This document shows positions 8,493-17,592 of a DNA stretch of 55,168 nt, in pieces. The stretch lies in NCBI GenBank assembly GCA_937919205.1, contig CALFOZ010000141.1, positions 1 through 55,168 on the forward strand, given 5' to 3'. This stretch comes from an uncultured Planctomycetia bacterium (GTDB lineage Bacteria > Planctomycetota > Phycisphaerae > Phycisphaerales > SM1A02). The position numbers were made by a program, and so were the translations under genes. The notes below the pieces were generated by a model. That model was given only the letters and a program-made list of their open reading frames with translations, had not been told where the DNA came from and searched no databases. Each line of letters begins with the position of its first letter. Positions within the stretch are counted from its first letter, which is position 1.

Positions 8493-8652
8493 AAGGCTAG
8501 ATTAGACCAAAGATGCTGACTTGATGATTTGCAAAAATGGATAATTCACGCAGTACCAGGCGCGAGGAAAAACGTTGTAAAATCATGCCTGTATGAAGGT
8601 TTTTACAATCGAGGCGATCGCTTGAAATACCGGCCGAATTGAGTGCCGTCCA

Positions 8653-10959
8653 TCAAGCGATTTTAGGTTCAACAGTATTGTGCGACATGTCATGCAGTTC
8701 ACTGCGAAGTTGGCCAGCGCGTTGGCGGGCCTCTTGCTCACGCTTGCGCGCGCTGTCCACGCGTTGCGTCAACTCCTGGTCCAGTTCCACTTGTCGGCGC
8801 AACGCTATGGCCTCTTGATCGGCTAATAGTTCATGCTCCGCTTGAACAGCAATTCGTTGTTGTTGAATTTGATTGGCCGCATTTTGCGCCTCGCTCAACG
8901 AGCGTCCAAGTCGTTCCAGTGTTTCGGTGGCGGCCGCGCCTTCACGCACGGCTTGCTCCTCCAAAGACATGGCCTCCAATTCTAACTTCAATGATTTTTC
9001 GGCGGCGTCCACGGCATGGCGCAAGCGCTCACACGCATCGCTTCTTTCGCGCAACCGATTGGCCTGCTCCTTGGCCATGGCACGGCGACGATCAAGGTCG
9101 CGTTCCACTCGCTCAACTTCTTGCTCCAACCGCGCGGCTTCGGTTTGGGCCAACTCCGCTTCGGCCAGTAATTTTTCCATCCGCGCCTGCGCCTCGCTGG
9201 CTTGACGTTGCTTTTCTTGGCTTAACGCTGTGGCTTCTCGCGCCTGAGCGAACGCGGTTTCAGCTTGCGCATCCGCTTCGCGAATGGCTTCAATTTCCTT
9301 GTATAACCGGCTGTTCGCAATCTCCACCGTATCACGTTCGCGCCGCGCACTGCGCTCGGCTTCTATGGCGACGGTTCGCTCCCTATCGGCGCCGGCGCGA
9401 GCTTCAATTTCAGCATTGCGATCGCGTTCAAGCATTGCGATGGCTTGCCCAAGTTCGGCGCGCGCGATGCTGGCCTGATCTCCTGCCGATTTCGCCGTGA
9501 CCAACAATTCATCCGCGCGGCGCATGGCCTCCACCGCCAACTCGCGTTGCTTCTCCACATTTTCAATCAGCTCGCGCTCGCGCGCCGCGGCAGTATCGGC
9601 TCGGGCAAATGCCTGTTCGGCCGCGATGCGTTCAATATCAGCGCGCCGCGCCGCTTCTTCGGCGACCACTCGTTGTTCATTGGCGCGCCGTTGCGCGGAG
9701 TCCGCGGCGATGCGCTCCTCATTCGCGCGTTCACGCGCCTCCTCCACGGAAGCCCGCTCACGCTCCACGCGATCAATCATGGTTTGCACAAGCGCGCGCT
9801 CTTGCAACGCTTGCTCAGTGGCCAATCGCACGGCCTCCTCAAATCGTGTTGACCTGCTCTCGGATTCCCGCGCTAAAATTTGCGCGCGCTCGGCGCGTTG
9901 TTGTGCTTCGGTCACAATGGAGCGGGTTGCTTCGCATCGCTCGTGCGCTTCCTTGGCCACAATTTGATCGCGCATCCAGCGGCTCTCGGCTTCTTGCGCG
10001 GCCTCGCGATCGGTTTGCGCGGCGGCGCGCATTGACTCGGCGTGGGCCTTTGACGCCGCGGCGGTGGCGCGAAATTGCTCCGCCTCTTGCATCAGGCGCT
10101 TGGCCTCGCATGTGGCGCTTTCAGAGGCGTTTCGCAATTGATTGGCATTTTCCTTGGACTGCACGGCTTGGGCTCGAACCTGATCGGCCGCACCGCGCGC
10201 TTCGGAAACTTGATGATGCATTTGCTCCGCTTGATCAATTCGCTCCTCAATTTCGCGCAGAGTTTTCTGGGAACCTTGGCGCTCCTCTTGCGCCAGTTGA
10301 ATCTCACTTTGCAATTGAGTGATCGAGGCGGCGTGAGTGGATTTCATCGACTCCAGTCGTTGCGCGCGGGCGGCAAGATGGGCTTCTTGAATTGCATTTT
10401 GCTCCGCCACTTTTTGCTCATGCGCCAAGCGCGCTTCAACTTCGGCGCGCGAGCGAGCCTCAAACTCCTCTTGCTTTTGTGCTTCAATGCGAAGCTGATC
10501 CTCCGCCGCACGTCGCGCGCGATCAGCCCGGCTTTGCTCTCGCTCCCTGCGCGTGCGCGCGAGTTGGTCGCGCCATGAGCAAATTTCCGCCTTGAAAAGT
10601 TGAATCTTTTCATCGCTTGCGTCGCGCGCCTTCATGGCCGACATGCGCAATTGCAATAGTCGTTCAAAGGCGGCGTCGTGCACATCTCGCCAACTGCGTC
10701 GATACAGATCCAATTCAATGGCGCTGGTTTCAAATCGTTCGGCCAATATTTGCAACGCGCCCGCGGCGTCATTTTGATGGCGTCGCAAAATGTCCACCAA
10801 CTCGGGGGAAACGTCGGATGGCAAACGCAAGCGCGCTACCAATTCACCAACCTCCAGCACCACGGCATGCTCGGCCTCGGTCAATGCACGACCACCACTC
10901 ATGCGCTTGGATTCCCAGGCGTCAAGATAGGCGTCTAAAGTTCGAGTGTTCTTTGTCAT
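8653..10959 (-). CDS. Large cytoplasmic coiled-coil protein
   Basis: 768 residues with no signal peptide or membrane segment. The first 110 residues look globular and helical; residues about 110-755 are an almost uninterrupted Ala/Glu/Arg/Gln-rich coiled coil. A 14-residue (two-heptad) repeat is visible at 411-466: RANEERIAADSAQR, RANEQRVVAEEAAR, RADIERIAAEQAFA and a weaker fourth. No hydrolase or binding motif is seen. Such proteins act as scaffolds, cytoskeletal filaments or spacers, and which applies here cannot be told. It lies 110 bp after the kinase gene and 160 bp before the chemoreceptor gene on the same strand. Because its codons are GC-rich, long open frames appear on the opposite strand; these are artefacts. 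Confidence 0.8.
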   Translation of the reverse strand: MTKNTRTLDAYLDAWESKRMSGGRALTEAEHAVVLEVGELVARLRLPSDVSPELVDILRRHQNDAAGALQILAERFETSAIELDLYRRSWRDVHDAAFERLLQLRMSAMKARDASDEKIQLFKAEICSWRDQLARTRREREQSRADRARRAAEDQLRIEAQKQEEFEARSRAEVEARLAHEQKVAEQNAIQEAHLAARAQRLESMKSTHAASITQLQSEIQLAQEERQGSQKTLREIEERIDQAEQMHHQVSEARGAADQVRAQAVQSKENANQLRNASESATCEAKRLMQEAEQFRATAAASKAHAESMRAAAQTDREAAQEAESRWMRDQIVAKEAHERCEATRSIVTEAQQRAERAQILARESESRSTRFEEAVRLATEQALQERALVQTMIDRVERERASVEEARERANEERIAADSAQRRANEQRVVAEEAARRADIERIAAEQAFARADTAAARERELIENVEKQRELAVEAMRRADELLVTAKSAGDQASIARAELGQAIAMLERDRNAEIEARAGADRERTVAIEAERSARRERDTVEIANSRLYKEIEAIREADAQAETAFAQAREATALSQEKQRQASEAQARMEKLLAEAELAQTEAARLEQEVERVERDLDRRRAMAKEQANRLRERSDACERLRHAVDAAEKSLKLELEAMSLEEQAVREGAAATETLERLGRSLSEAQNAANQIQQQRIAVQAEHELLADQEAIALRRQVELDQELTQRVDSARKREQEARQRAGQLRSELHDMSHNTVEPKIA

Positions 10960-11069
10960 AAATAAATGAACCGATCAAGAATCGGTGAAGTTTGATTATG
11001 ACATAAACCAATTCCTAAAATCAATTGCATTTTGCTACACCGCGCCTATTCCAAAGCCAAAGCGCAAAA

Positions 11070-14000
11070 TTATTGCGTCCATAGGCTCAAAATCATGCCA
11101 TTTGGCCGCTTGGGAACCTCTACTGGAGGCTGAACTGGCTCTGAAGGAATTTCTTCTGCCGCTGGTGGCGGCACTGGTGGCGCATGTGTGCCTTTGAGCG
11201 AGCCGGCTGGGGTGTTGCTTTTGGGCGCCTCGGGAGTGGCGGCGCCTAGAATTTTTTTCATGATTGCGTCAACGCGCGGTCGCTTGATTTGCGTGGAAAC
11301 TTTGTTGATATTCGCGATTTCCAACTTCAATTCTTGCGCGGGGCCAATTTTTTTCAATACCTCAATCAGTATTTCACGCGATTCTATTTCCAACATCAAG
11401 TCCTTGGTCTTCTGGGCAAACTCAACACCGAGGCGCGACAATCTCAGTGCCTCTACTGGATCGTTCGTGACAAGGGCGATGTGCGAGTATGCAGTTGAGA
11501 TTGCGGCGTACCAACTCGCGCCCTCTTCTGGCCTTGCGGTCAGCGCCAGGGTTTCTTGGGCCACAAGACGAGTCTCATCGATGCGCCCCAACAAACGCAA
11601 TGCCCAAATTTTATTTGCGTTCATCATCAACTGAAATTCATCGGAAAGCGCGACTCCAGTAATTTGCACATTTGAATTTTTCCGATAATTTTTGGCGCTT
11701 AACACAGTGGAGTCAATCAAGTCAAGCGCGCCCTCGGCATCCTGGGTTTCAAGCATGATCCGCGATTTCATAACTCCGGCTTCAATGAACGTATTCAATG
11801 AAGTGCTCAGCGCATTGGACAACTCCACGCTTTGACGCGCCGCTTTGCACATTCGGTTGGCGCTGGCCACTGCATTTTTCCAGTCTTGTTTGTCAAGATA
11901 AATTTTACAAAGCAATCCCTCGCCCCAACTCAATTCATCTTGTTTTCGAGCTGAATCACCACTCTGAGCCCTGGCATTTGCCATCGCAAGATATTGCGTC
12001 ATTTGGCCTTGTGCTTCGTCAAGACGGTCCAGATTGCGCAGATCTTCCGCATGCCAAAGACATGCCAACAACCAGTCATATTCCACCTTGGATGTGTCAC
12101 CACCCTTGGCTTGCTTTAAATTTTTAGAACGTACATTCACCAACCGAGTGGAGTAATTCAAGTTCGCCTCAAGGTTGCCCTCTTCGATGGAGAGTTCCCG
12201 CATGCGGACGATGGCCAATCCAACCGCGCGCGCGGCGTCTAAATCATCGGGCTTGTCCTTTAAAATTTGTTCGCGAGCGCGCAAACTCTCCTCGTACATT
12301 TTTTTAGCTTCGACAAACTCTTTGCCGGCAAATAAAATATCGCCGCGACTTTGCAGAGCCCGAGTCACTTTAATTTGATCATCGCTCTTTTGAGTGAGGG
12401 CGTACAGTTGATTTGTAAGAGCAAGATATTCGCCTGAAACACGCAACCCATCTTTGATATTTTTGGAATCATTGTGAAGCGCAACCTGCCGCTGTAAATT
12501 GGCCGCCAGTAGACGCAGGACAGTGGAGTTCTTTGAATTTTTTTGCAAATCAGATCTATAAATTTTCTCCTGCTCACCAAGCGCCATCAAAGATTTTTCT
12601 GGCGATTTTAAAAATGAATCCCCAGTTCCAAGATCAACCACTCGTTGATTCACAGCCTTGCGATTTTCGTCAATCTGCTTTTGGGCATTCCTGGCCAATC
12701 CTGCAAAAATCGCCCAACTAATTCCCAACACAATGGCCGCGCTCATTCCCACCGCCAGAATAGATTTGTTGCGATGCGCCCACTTTTGCGCGCGGTAACT
12801 GGTGCTGTTGGGCCGCGCCGAAACCGTCATGTCGGCCGCATGTGCGTCTAAATCCGCAATCAGCGCGTCCACTGTGGCGTAACGGCGCCCTGGCTCTTTG
12901 CGCATGGCCATCAACACAATATTGTCAATGTCGCCGCGCAATCGGCGGCGCAACTTGTCTTTACTGCCCTCGGGAATTGTGGTTCTGCCCAGCTCGCCAG
13001 GCTTGTGGGTCTCGCCAACCGAAACGCTTGTCTTTGCGCATGCGTTGCTTGGCAATGGTGGTTCGGACTCGCACGCCTTGCGGCGAATTTCGTCAAAGGA
13101 CAAATTGGTGAAATCAAACGGAAGTTGCTCCGTCAATGTCTCGTACAAAATCACGCCCAATGAATAAATATCCGTGCTGGCCACAAGCGGCTCGCCACGC
13201 AACTGCTCTGGACTTGCGTATATGGGTGTGAGTGGTCCAATATCGCCGGGCAAAGTCTGCGCGCTGTCCGCGGCGCTGACTTCTGAATTGATAATTTTTG
13301 CGATGCCAAAGTCCAACAACTTTGGAACGCCATCCGGGCCAACAATCACATTGGCTGGCTTTAAATCCCGATGCACAATTCCAAGAGAGTGCGCGTGGGC
13401 AACCGCCGAGCACACTTGGCGAAATATTGCAAGACGCTCAGAAACGCTTAGATTTTGGCGCTTACACCATATATCCAGCGTTAAGCCCTCAACAAATTCC
13501 ATGATGAAATAAGAACGCCCATCCTCTGTCATGCCCGCGCCAAGAAGCCGTGAAATATTTTGATGATTGAGCGTGGAGAGCACCTTGCGCTCAAGATCGA
13601 ATCTGCGCAACACGGATTCAGAATCCATTCCGCGCTTCAGTAATTTAATGGCCACGCGCCGCTTCAGCAGATCGCTTTCCTGAGTGGCAAGCCACACTTC
13701 ACCAAAGCCGCCAACGCCCAATCTTTTTTCTATTTTGCAATCACCAATGCGTTCCAACCGCGGCGCGAAAGATTGAACCGCCTCGTTCCTTTGATCGTCC
13801 GCAGAAGCGCCACGCGTTGCGGGAGCAATTGTTGCATCGATGTCGCTGTCGCTGTCGGGCTTCGCTGTTGCTTTGGGTTGGGATGCTCCACTTCCACTGG
13901 GCGCAATGGTGGCGTCTAAATCCACGGGGTCGCGATTTTTGTCTGGCGGAGATGGGTCTGGTTCTAAGGTCATCCGTTGAATTGATCTTTCAAGCAAAAG

Positions 14001-14084
14001 GCTACCAAGCAGGCCTCTATCAGCAAAGTTATAAGACAATGCTTCAAGTAATTGAGGCATTTCATCAGCAATTTGAGATTTCAT
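11070..14084 (-). CDS. Transmembrane Ser/Thr protein kinase with long exported C-terminal region
   Basis: 1004 residues. An N-terminal low-complexity linker carries the twin motif DATIAP (57-62, 83-88). The kinase domain runs about 113-410: glycine loop GVGGFGEVW (123-131), catalytic Lys147 in VAIKLLK, HRDLKPAN (238-245), DFG (258-260) and SPEQL (291-295), so all key residues are intact. One transmembrane helix lies at about 441-464. The remaining 540 residues are helical, TPR-like in part (SRGDILFAGKEFVEAKKMYE), and end in a Pro-rich tail. This is the kinase-TM-sensor plan common in planctomycetes. The ATG at 14084 is used; Met38 is an alternative. It shares a roughly 80-bp divergent promoter region with the protease at 14164 and heads a three-gene same-strand block. 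Confidence 0.93.
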   Translation of the reverse strand: MKSQIADEMPQLLEALSYNFADRGLLGSLLLERSIQRMTLEPDPSPPDKNRDPVDLDATIAPSGSGASQPKATAKPDSDSDIDATIAPATRGASADDQRNEAVQSFAPRLERIGDCKIEKRLGVGGFGEVWLATQESDLLKRRVAIKLLKRGMDSESVLRRFDLERKVLSTLNHQNISRLLGAGMTEDGRSYFIMEFVEGLTLDIWCKRQNLSVSERLAIFRQVCSAVAHAHSLGIVHRDLKPANVIVGPDGVPKLLDFGIAKIINSEVSAADSAQTLPGDIGPLTPIYASPEQLRGEPLVASTDIYSLGVILYETLTEQLPFDFTNLSFDEIRRKACESEPPLPSNACAKTSVSVGETHKPGELGRTTIPEGSKDKLRRRLRGDIDNIVLMAMRKEPGRRYATVDALIADLDAHAADMTVSARPNSTSYRAQKWAHRNKSILAVGMSAAIVLGISWAIFAGLARNAQKQIDENRKAVNQRVVDLGTGDSFLKSPEKSLMALGEQEKIYRSDLQKNSKNSTVLRLLAANLQRQVALHNDSKNIKDGLRVSGEYLALTNQLYALTQKSDDQIKVTRALQSRGDILFAGKEFVEAKKMYEESLRAREQILKDKPDDLDAARAVGLAIVRMRELSIEEGNLEANLNYSTRLVNVRSKNLKQAKGGDTSKVEYDWLLACLWHAEDLRNLDRLDEAQGQMTQYLAMANARAQSGDSARKQDELSWGEGLLCKIYLDKQDWKNAVASANRMCKAARQSVELSNALSTSLNTFIEAGVMKSRIMLETQDAEGALDLIDSTVLSAKNYRKNSNVQITGVALSDEFQLMMNANKIWALRLLGRIDETRLVAQETLALTARPEEGASWYAAISTAYSHIALVTNDPVEALRLSRLGVEFAQKTKDLMLEIESREILIEVLKKIGPAQELKLEIANINKVSTQIKRPRVDAIMKKILGAATPEAPKSNTPAGSLKGTHAPPVPPPAAEEIPSEPVQPPVEVPKRPNGMILSLWTQ

Positions 14085-14163
14085 TTTGACATATAAAATC
14101 CTGGTCTATTGTGTAATTACGTTCGCCATCATCTGGTTTGATTTGTCATATGGGAAAAAATGT

Positions 14164-16317
14164 ATGCCTTTGACCTTCAATTCATTTTTAACTGTTGTTG
14201 TGGCTTTGCCTTGCATTGCGTGCTCAGTTGCGCAGGCTGGTGAAGTGCAATCCGAAATTGACGCCCCGTTGATCTGGTCGGATGTCGCCATCAACGCCTC
14301 ATCTGGAATTCAGCAAGGCTCACCCACTGAGGAAACTCTCGCGTGGTACTCCATGGTTCAAGCGCCAAACGCGAATTGGCTTCGCCTTGAATTTAGCGAT
14401 GATTCCACATTGGCCTTGGCCGCCAACGACACTGAAACAGATAGCTACATTCGCATCACAAGTTTATTTGATGGCGCGGAGCAAATTCTTAACGCGCAAA
14501 GTTTGGCGCAGTGGCACAACACCAGCGCCTACTTCAATGGTGACATGGTGATCATTGAGTTGATCTCGGGCAAGAATAATTCCACCAGCAGTATTTCCAT
14601 CAAGAGCACGCAAGTGGGCGAAGACATTGTGATCAGCAAATCCCAATGCGGCAACACCGACGATCGAATCGCATCGATTGATCCACGTGTTTGCAGACTC
14701 ACCCCAGTGGGTTGCACGGGTTGGATGATCAACGATGCAAACCACATGTTTCTTAGCGCGGGCCACTGTGTCGGAACTTCTATGTCCGTGGCTCAATTCA
14801 ATGTGCCGCTTTCGCAAAGTTCTGGAACAATCGTGAATCCCCCGCCAGAAGATCAATATCCCATCGACAGCACAAGCATTCAATATTCCAACGGTGGAAT
14901 TGGCAATGACTGGTGCTACTTTGGAGTGTTTCCAAATTCAAACACCGGACTCACGCCGTATCAAAAACAACAAGCCGCTTTCACCTTGGCGGCCCCGCCA
15001 GCGGCCAGCGGAAAAACCATTCGCATCACCGGCTTTGGCGTTGACACCGGCACCGCAAGCCAGACCAATCAAACACATACCGGTGCGTTCACCAGCAACT
15101 CAGGAACCACACTGCGATACACCGCCGACACAACCGGAGGCAATTCGGGCTCTCCAGTTATTGTTGAAGGCTTAGGCGTTGCAGTTGGAATTCACACCAA
15201 CGGTGGTTGCACCACAAGTGGTGGATCCAACTCTGGAACCAGTTACAACCAAACCGCGCTCAAAAACGCCCTGGCCAATCCCACTGGCGCTTGCAAGTCA
15301 ATCACCTTCACCTATCCAAATGGATTGCCAACACAATTCAACACGGCGGGTGGTGATCAAATTACGGTGACATTCACATCTTCGGGTAGCGCCGCGGCCC
15401 TGCCAAAAATGATTTGGAAATACGAGAACGCCAGCACCACTTCATCCATGAGCGGTGTTCTTGTTTCTGGAAACACATACACATTCACCACGCCAGCATT
15501 CGCCTGTGGCTCGCGCGTTCTCTTTGGCTTCTCAGCAAGAATGGGCTCAACTGGCGGCCTTTGCACTTCTCCATCCGCGCTACCACAACAGTGGCATGCC
15601 GCTGTCGCCACATCCATCAACCTTGTCCTGTGGTCCGACTCATTTGAAACCGATCAATCATGGACCACAAGTTCTTCGGCAACCACAACGGGTCTGTGGA
15701 CTCGCGCCGCGCCAAATGCAGGTGGCTTCAATGGTGATCCATTGGTCGACTCGGATGGCAGTGGAAAATGCTTTGTCACAGGAAATATCGAAGGCAACAG
15801 CGTGCGCTCTGGAAATGTAACGCTGACAAGTCCCGTGATGGATGCCACAAACGCGTTCACGCCTTATTTGAGTTACTCAAGATGGGCCGTGAACAAGTCC
15901 ACAACTTTGCCAACGCAAGCCGTGATGAAAGTGCAATTGTCTGATGACAACGGACTCAATTGGGTTGATGTGGAGAGTGTTCAATCCGATGGAACAAACA
16001 CTGGATGGGTGAGCCGCCAGATTGCCGTACAAAATTTCGTGAATGCCACCAACCAACTACGCGTTCGCTTTATCGCTAGCGACACTACGGGCAATAGCGT
16101 TGTTGAGGCGGGTGTTGATGGTGTTCGCTTGCTGGCGGACGACGGCTTGGGTTGGTGCGGTCCGCGAGGCGATTTCAATAATGACTATGAAATTAATGCG
16201 GCCGATCTTGGCGTAATGTTGGTTCGCTATGGCCAAGGCGGCATCACCGATCTTGATAGCGATGGTGATACAAATTCCACCGACCTTGGATTGTGGTTGT
16301 TGCTTCTTCCCGAATAA
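14164..16317 (+). CDS. Secreted trypsin-like serine protease with dockerin-like tail
   Basis: 717 residues. The signal peptide is at 1-25. After a pre-domain, the chymotrypsin-fold protease spans about 160-390, with catalytic His201 in FLSAGHC, a probable Asp249 in GNDW and Ser328 in TTGGNSGSP. A beta-rich region (about 400-660) follows, resembling an IPT/beta-sandwich plus a MAM- or lectin-like domain. The last 50 residues hold two EF-hand-like loops, DFNNDYEINAADLG and DLDSDGDTNSTDLG, as in dockerin type I, a frequent planctomycete C-terminal module. I chose the ATG at 14164 because it begins directly at the signal peptide; the frame is open from 14086 but reads through a poor leader. It is divergent from the kinase gene, which suggests shared control. 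Confidence 0.9.
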   Translation: MPLTFNSFLTVVVALPCIACSVAQAGEVQSEIDAPLIWSDVAINASSGIQQGSPTEETLAWYSMVQAPNANWLRLEFSDDSTLALAANDTETDSYIRITSLFDGAEQILNAQSLAQWHNTSAYFNGDMVIIELISGKNNSTSSISIKSTQVGEDIVISKSQCGNTDDRIASIDPRVCRLTPVGCTGWMINDANHMFLSAGHCVGTSMSVAQFNVPLSQSSGTIVNPPPEDQYPIDSTSIQYSNGGIGNDWCYFGVFPNSNTGLTPYQKQQAAFTLAAPPAASGKTIRITGFGVDTGTASQTNQTHTGAFTSNSGTTLRYTADTTGGNSGSPVIVEGLGVAVGIHTNGGCTTSGGSNSGTSYNQTALKNALANPTGACKSITFTYPNGLPTQFNTAGGDQITVTFTSSGSAAALPKMIWKYENASTTSSMSGVLVSGNTYTFTTPAFACGSRVLFGFSARMGSTGGLCTSPSALPQQWHAAVATSINLVLWSDSFETDQSWTTSSSATTTGLWTRAAPNAGGFNGDPLVDSDGSGKCFVTGNIEGNSVRSGNVTLTSPVMDATNAFTPYLSYSRWAVNKSTTLPTQAVMKVQLSDDNGLNWVDVESVQSDGTNTGWVSRQIAVQNFVNATNQLRVRFIASDTTGNSVVEAGVDGVRLLADDGLGWCGPRGDFNNDYEINAADLGVMLVRYGQGGITDLDSDGDTNSTDLGLWLLLLPE

Positions 16318-16515
16318 ATGAACGCTTTGATCCTGAATGGCTGATGCGCCAAGAGGTTTCGTGGAATGTCTTTGCACCACAGCAATCTTTTGCGCGCGCC
16401 GAAATGGTCTCGCACGCACAATGAATTTCGGCGAAGATAAAGGTGTGTTCGTAGACATCATGTTCAATTCATGCACTGCCTGCTTGTGTATGCCCTGCTC
16501 GATAAAGGCGCTATC

Positions 16516-17529
16516 GTGAAAAGTGGCACAGTTCAATCTTCCGCAATCCAAGCTCGGCGCGAGGCCTGCGAACTACTTTGTATTGGAATCGCTGGCACTG
16601 AATTGCTTGAGCAAGAGGCTGTGTTGCTCGCGGGCGGTGTACGCAACGTCATCCTGTTCGCGCGCAATTACCGGGACAGTTCGCAACTTACTCAACTTGC
16701 CGCGGACATTCGCGCCGCGGCACAAGGTCCCGTGCTGATCAGCGTTGATCAAGAAGGCGGGCGTGTGCAACGATTTTGCGGCGCGCCGTTTCCAGATCAA
16801 CCCGCCGCGCGTGACTTGGGTCATCAAGGCGAGAACGCGGTTACAAAGTGGACTTGCGAAACCGCGTTGGCATTGCGCGCATGCGGCGTGAATATGAACT
16901 TGGCTCCGGTGCTTGATGTGGACAGCAATCCCAAGAATCCTGTGATTGGCGATCGGTCATTTAGCCGCGACGCGAATGTTGTGGCCCAACTTGGCGCGGC
17001 GTGCGTGCAAGCAATGCAGGGTTGCGGCGTGGCGGCGTGCGGGAAACATTTTCCTGGCCATGGCGATACCGATGTTGACAGCCATTTTGATTTGCCAAAA
17101 CTAACGCACTCACTCACGCGCTTGGACCAACTTGAATTTGTTCCATTTCGCGCGGCAATCAAAGCCAATATCGCGGCGATCATGTCGGCGCATGTCGTGT
17201 TTGAAGCCATCGATCCACACGTGCCTGCAACACTGAGCGCGCGCGTGATCACAGGATTACTGCGCGACGCGCTTGGATTTGATGGATTGATTTTGACCGA
17301 CGATTTGGAAATGAAAGCTGTCGCTGACCGCTTTGAAATTGGCGATGCCGCCGTGCGAGCCGTGGAGGCTGGATGCGACATACTTCTTGTGTGCAAGAAT
17401 CTACCCGTGCAAATCCAGGCGATTGATGGTCTTTCGCGGGCCATTGCCAGTGGCCGCATTTCACAGGAGCGACTGGCGCAATCAAGGCGGCGTCTTGAAT
17501 TGGTTTTAAACACGCACACCAAAACTTAA
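16516..17529 (+). CDS. nagZ: Beta-N-acetylhexosaminidase, NagZ type (GH3)
   Basis: Predicted to remove N-acetylglucosamine from GlcNAc-anhydroMurNAc fragments in peptidoglycan recycling. The 337-residue protein shows SVDQEGGRVQRF, NLAPVLDVDSNPKNPVIGDRSF and the diagnostic KHFPGHGDTDVDSH, whose His and Asp form the NagZ catalytic pair, then GLILTDDLEMKA with the nucleophile Asp. The GTG at 16516 is preferred because AAAGG lies 7 nt upstream and the residues before it (MHCLLVYALLDKGAI) do not belong to the family; the frame opens at 16471. No signal peptide follows this start, consistent with a cytoplasmic enzyme. It is convergent with the ThrE-type gene; no clear terminator lies in the 63-bp gap. 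Confidence 0.9.
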   Translation: MKSGTVQSSAIQARREACELLCIGIAGTELLEQEAVLLAGGVRNVILFARNYRDSSQLTQLAADIRAAAQGPVLISVDQEGGRVQRFCGAPFPDQPAARDLGHQGENAVTKWTCETALALRACGVNMNLAPVLDVDSNPKNPVIGDRSFSRDANVVAQLGAACVQAMQGCGVAACGKHFPGHGDTDVDSHFDLPKLTHSLTRLDQLEFVPFRAAIKANIAAIMSAHVVFEAIDPHVPATLSARVITGLLRDALGFDGLILTDDLEMKAVADRFEIGDAAVRAVEAGCDILLVCKNLPVQIQAIDGLSRAIASGRISQERLAQSRRRLELVLNTHTKT

Positions 17530-17592
17530 TTTCGCTTGTGCAAGTTATGAAAAAATATTTTTCCAAGGCGCGCGAACTCGTTCACGCTTGAG

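Noticed and set aside
8574-8609. Inverted repeat TTGTAAAA/TTTTACAA between the chemoreceptor and coiled-coil genes
   Set aside because: Arms are short, A/T-rich and 18 nt apart; not strong enough to call a terminator or operator.
8873-10961. Several long forward frames opposite the coiled-coil gene
   Set aside because: They mirror the GC-rich codons of the coiled coil, are Arg/Pro-rich and have no starts with ribosome-binding sites.
17545-17565. A/T hairpin between nagZ and the ThrE-type gene as terminator
   Set aside because: The stem is only A-T pairs of about 6 bp without a GC stem or proper T-run.
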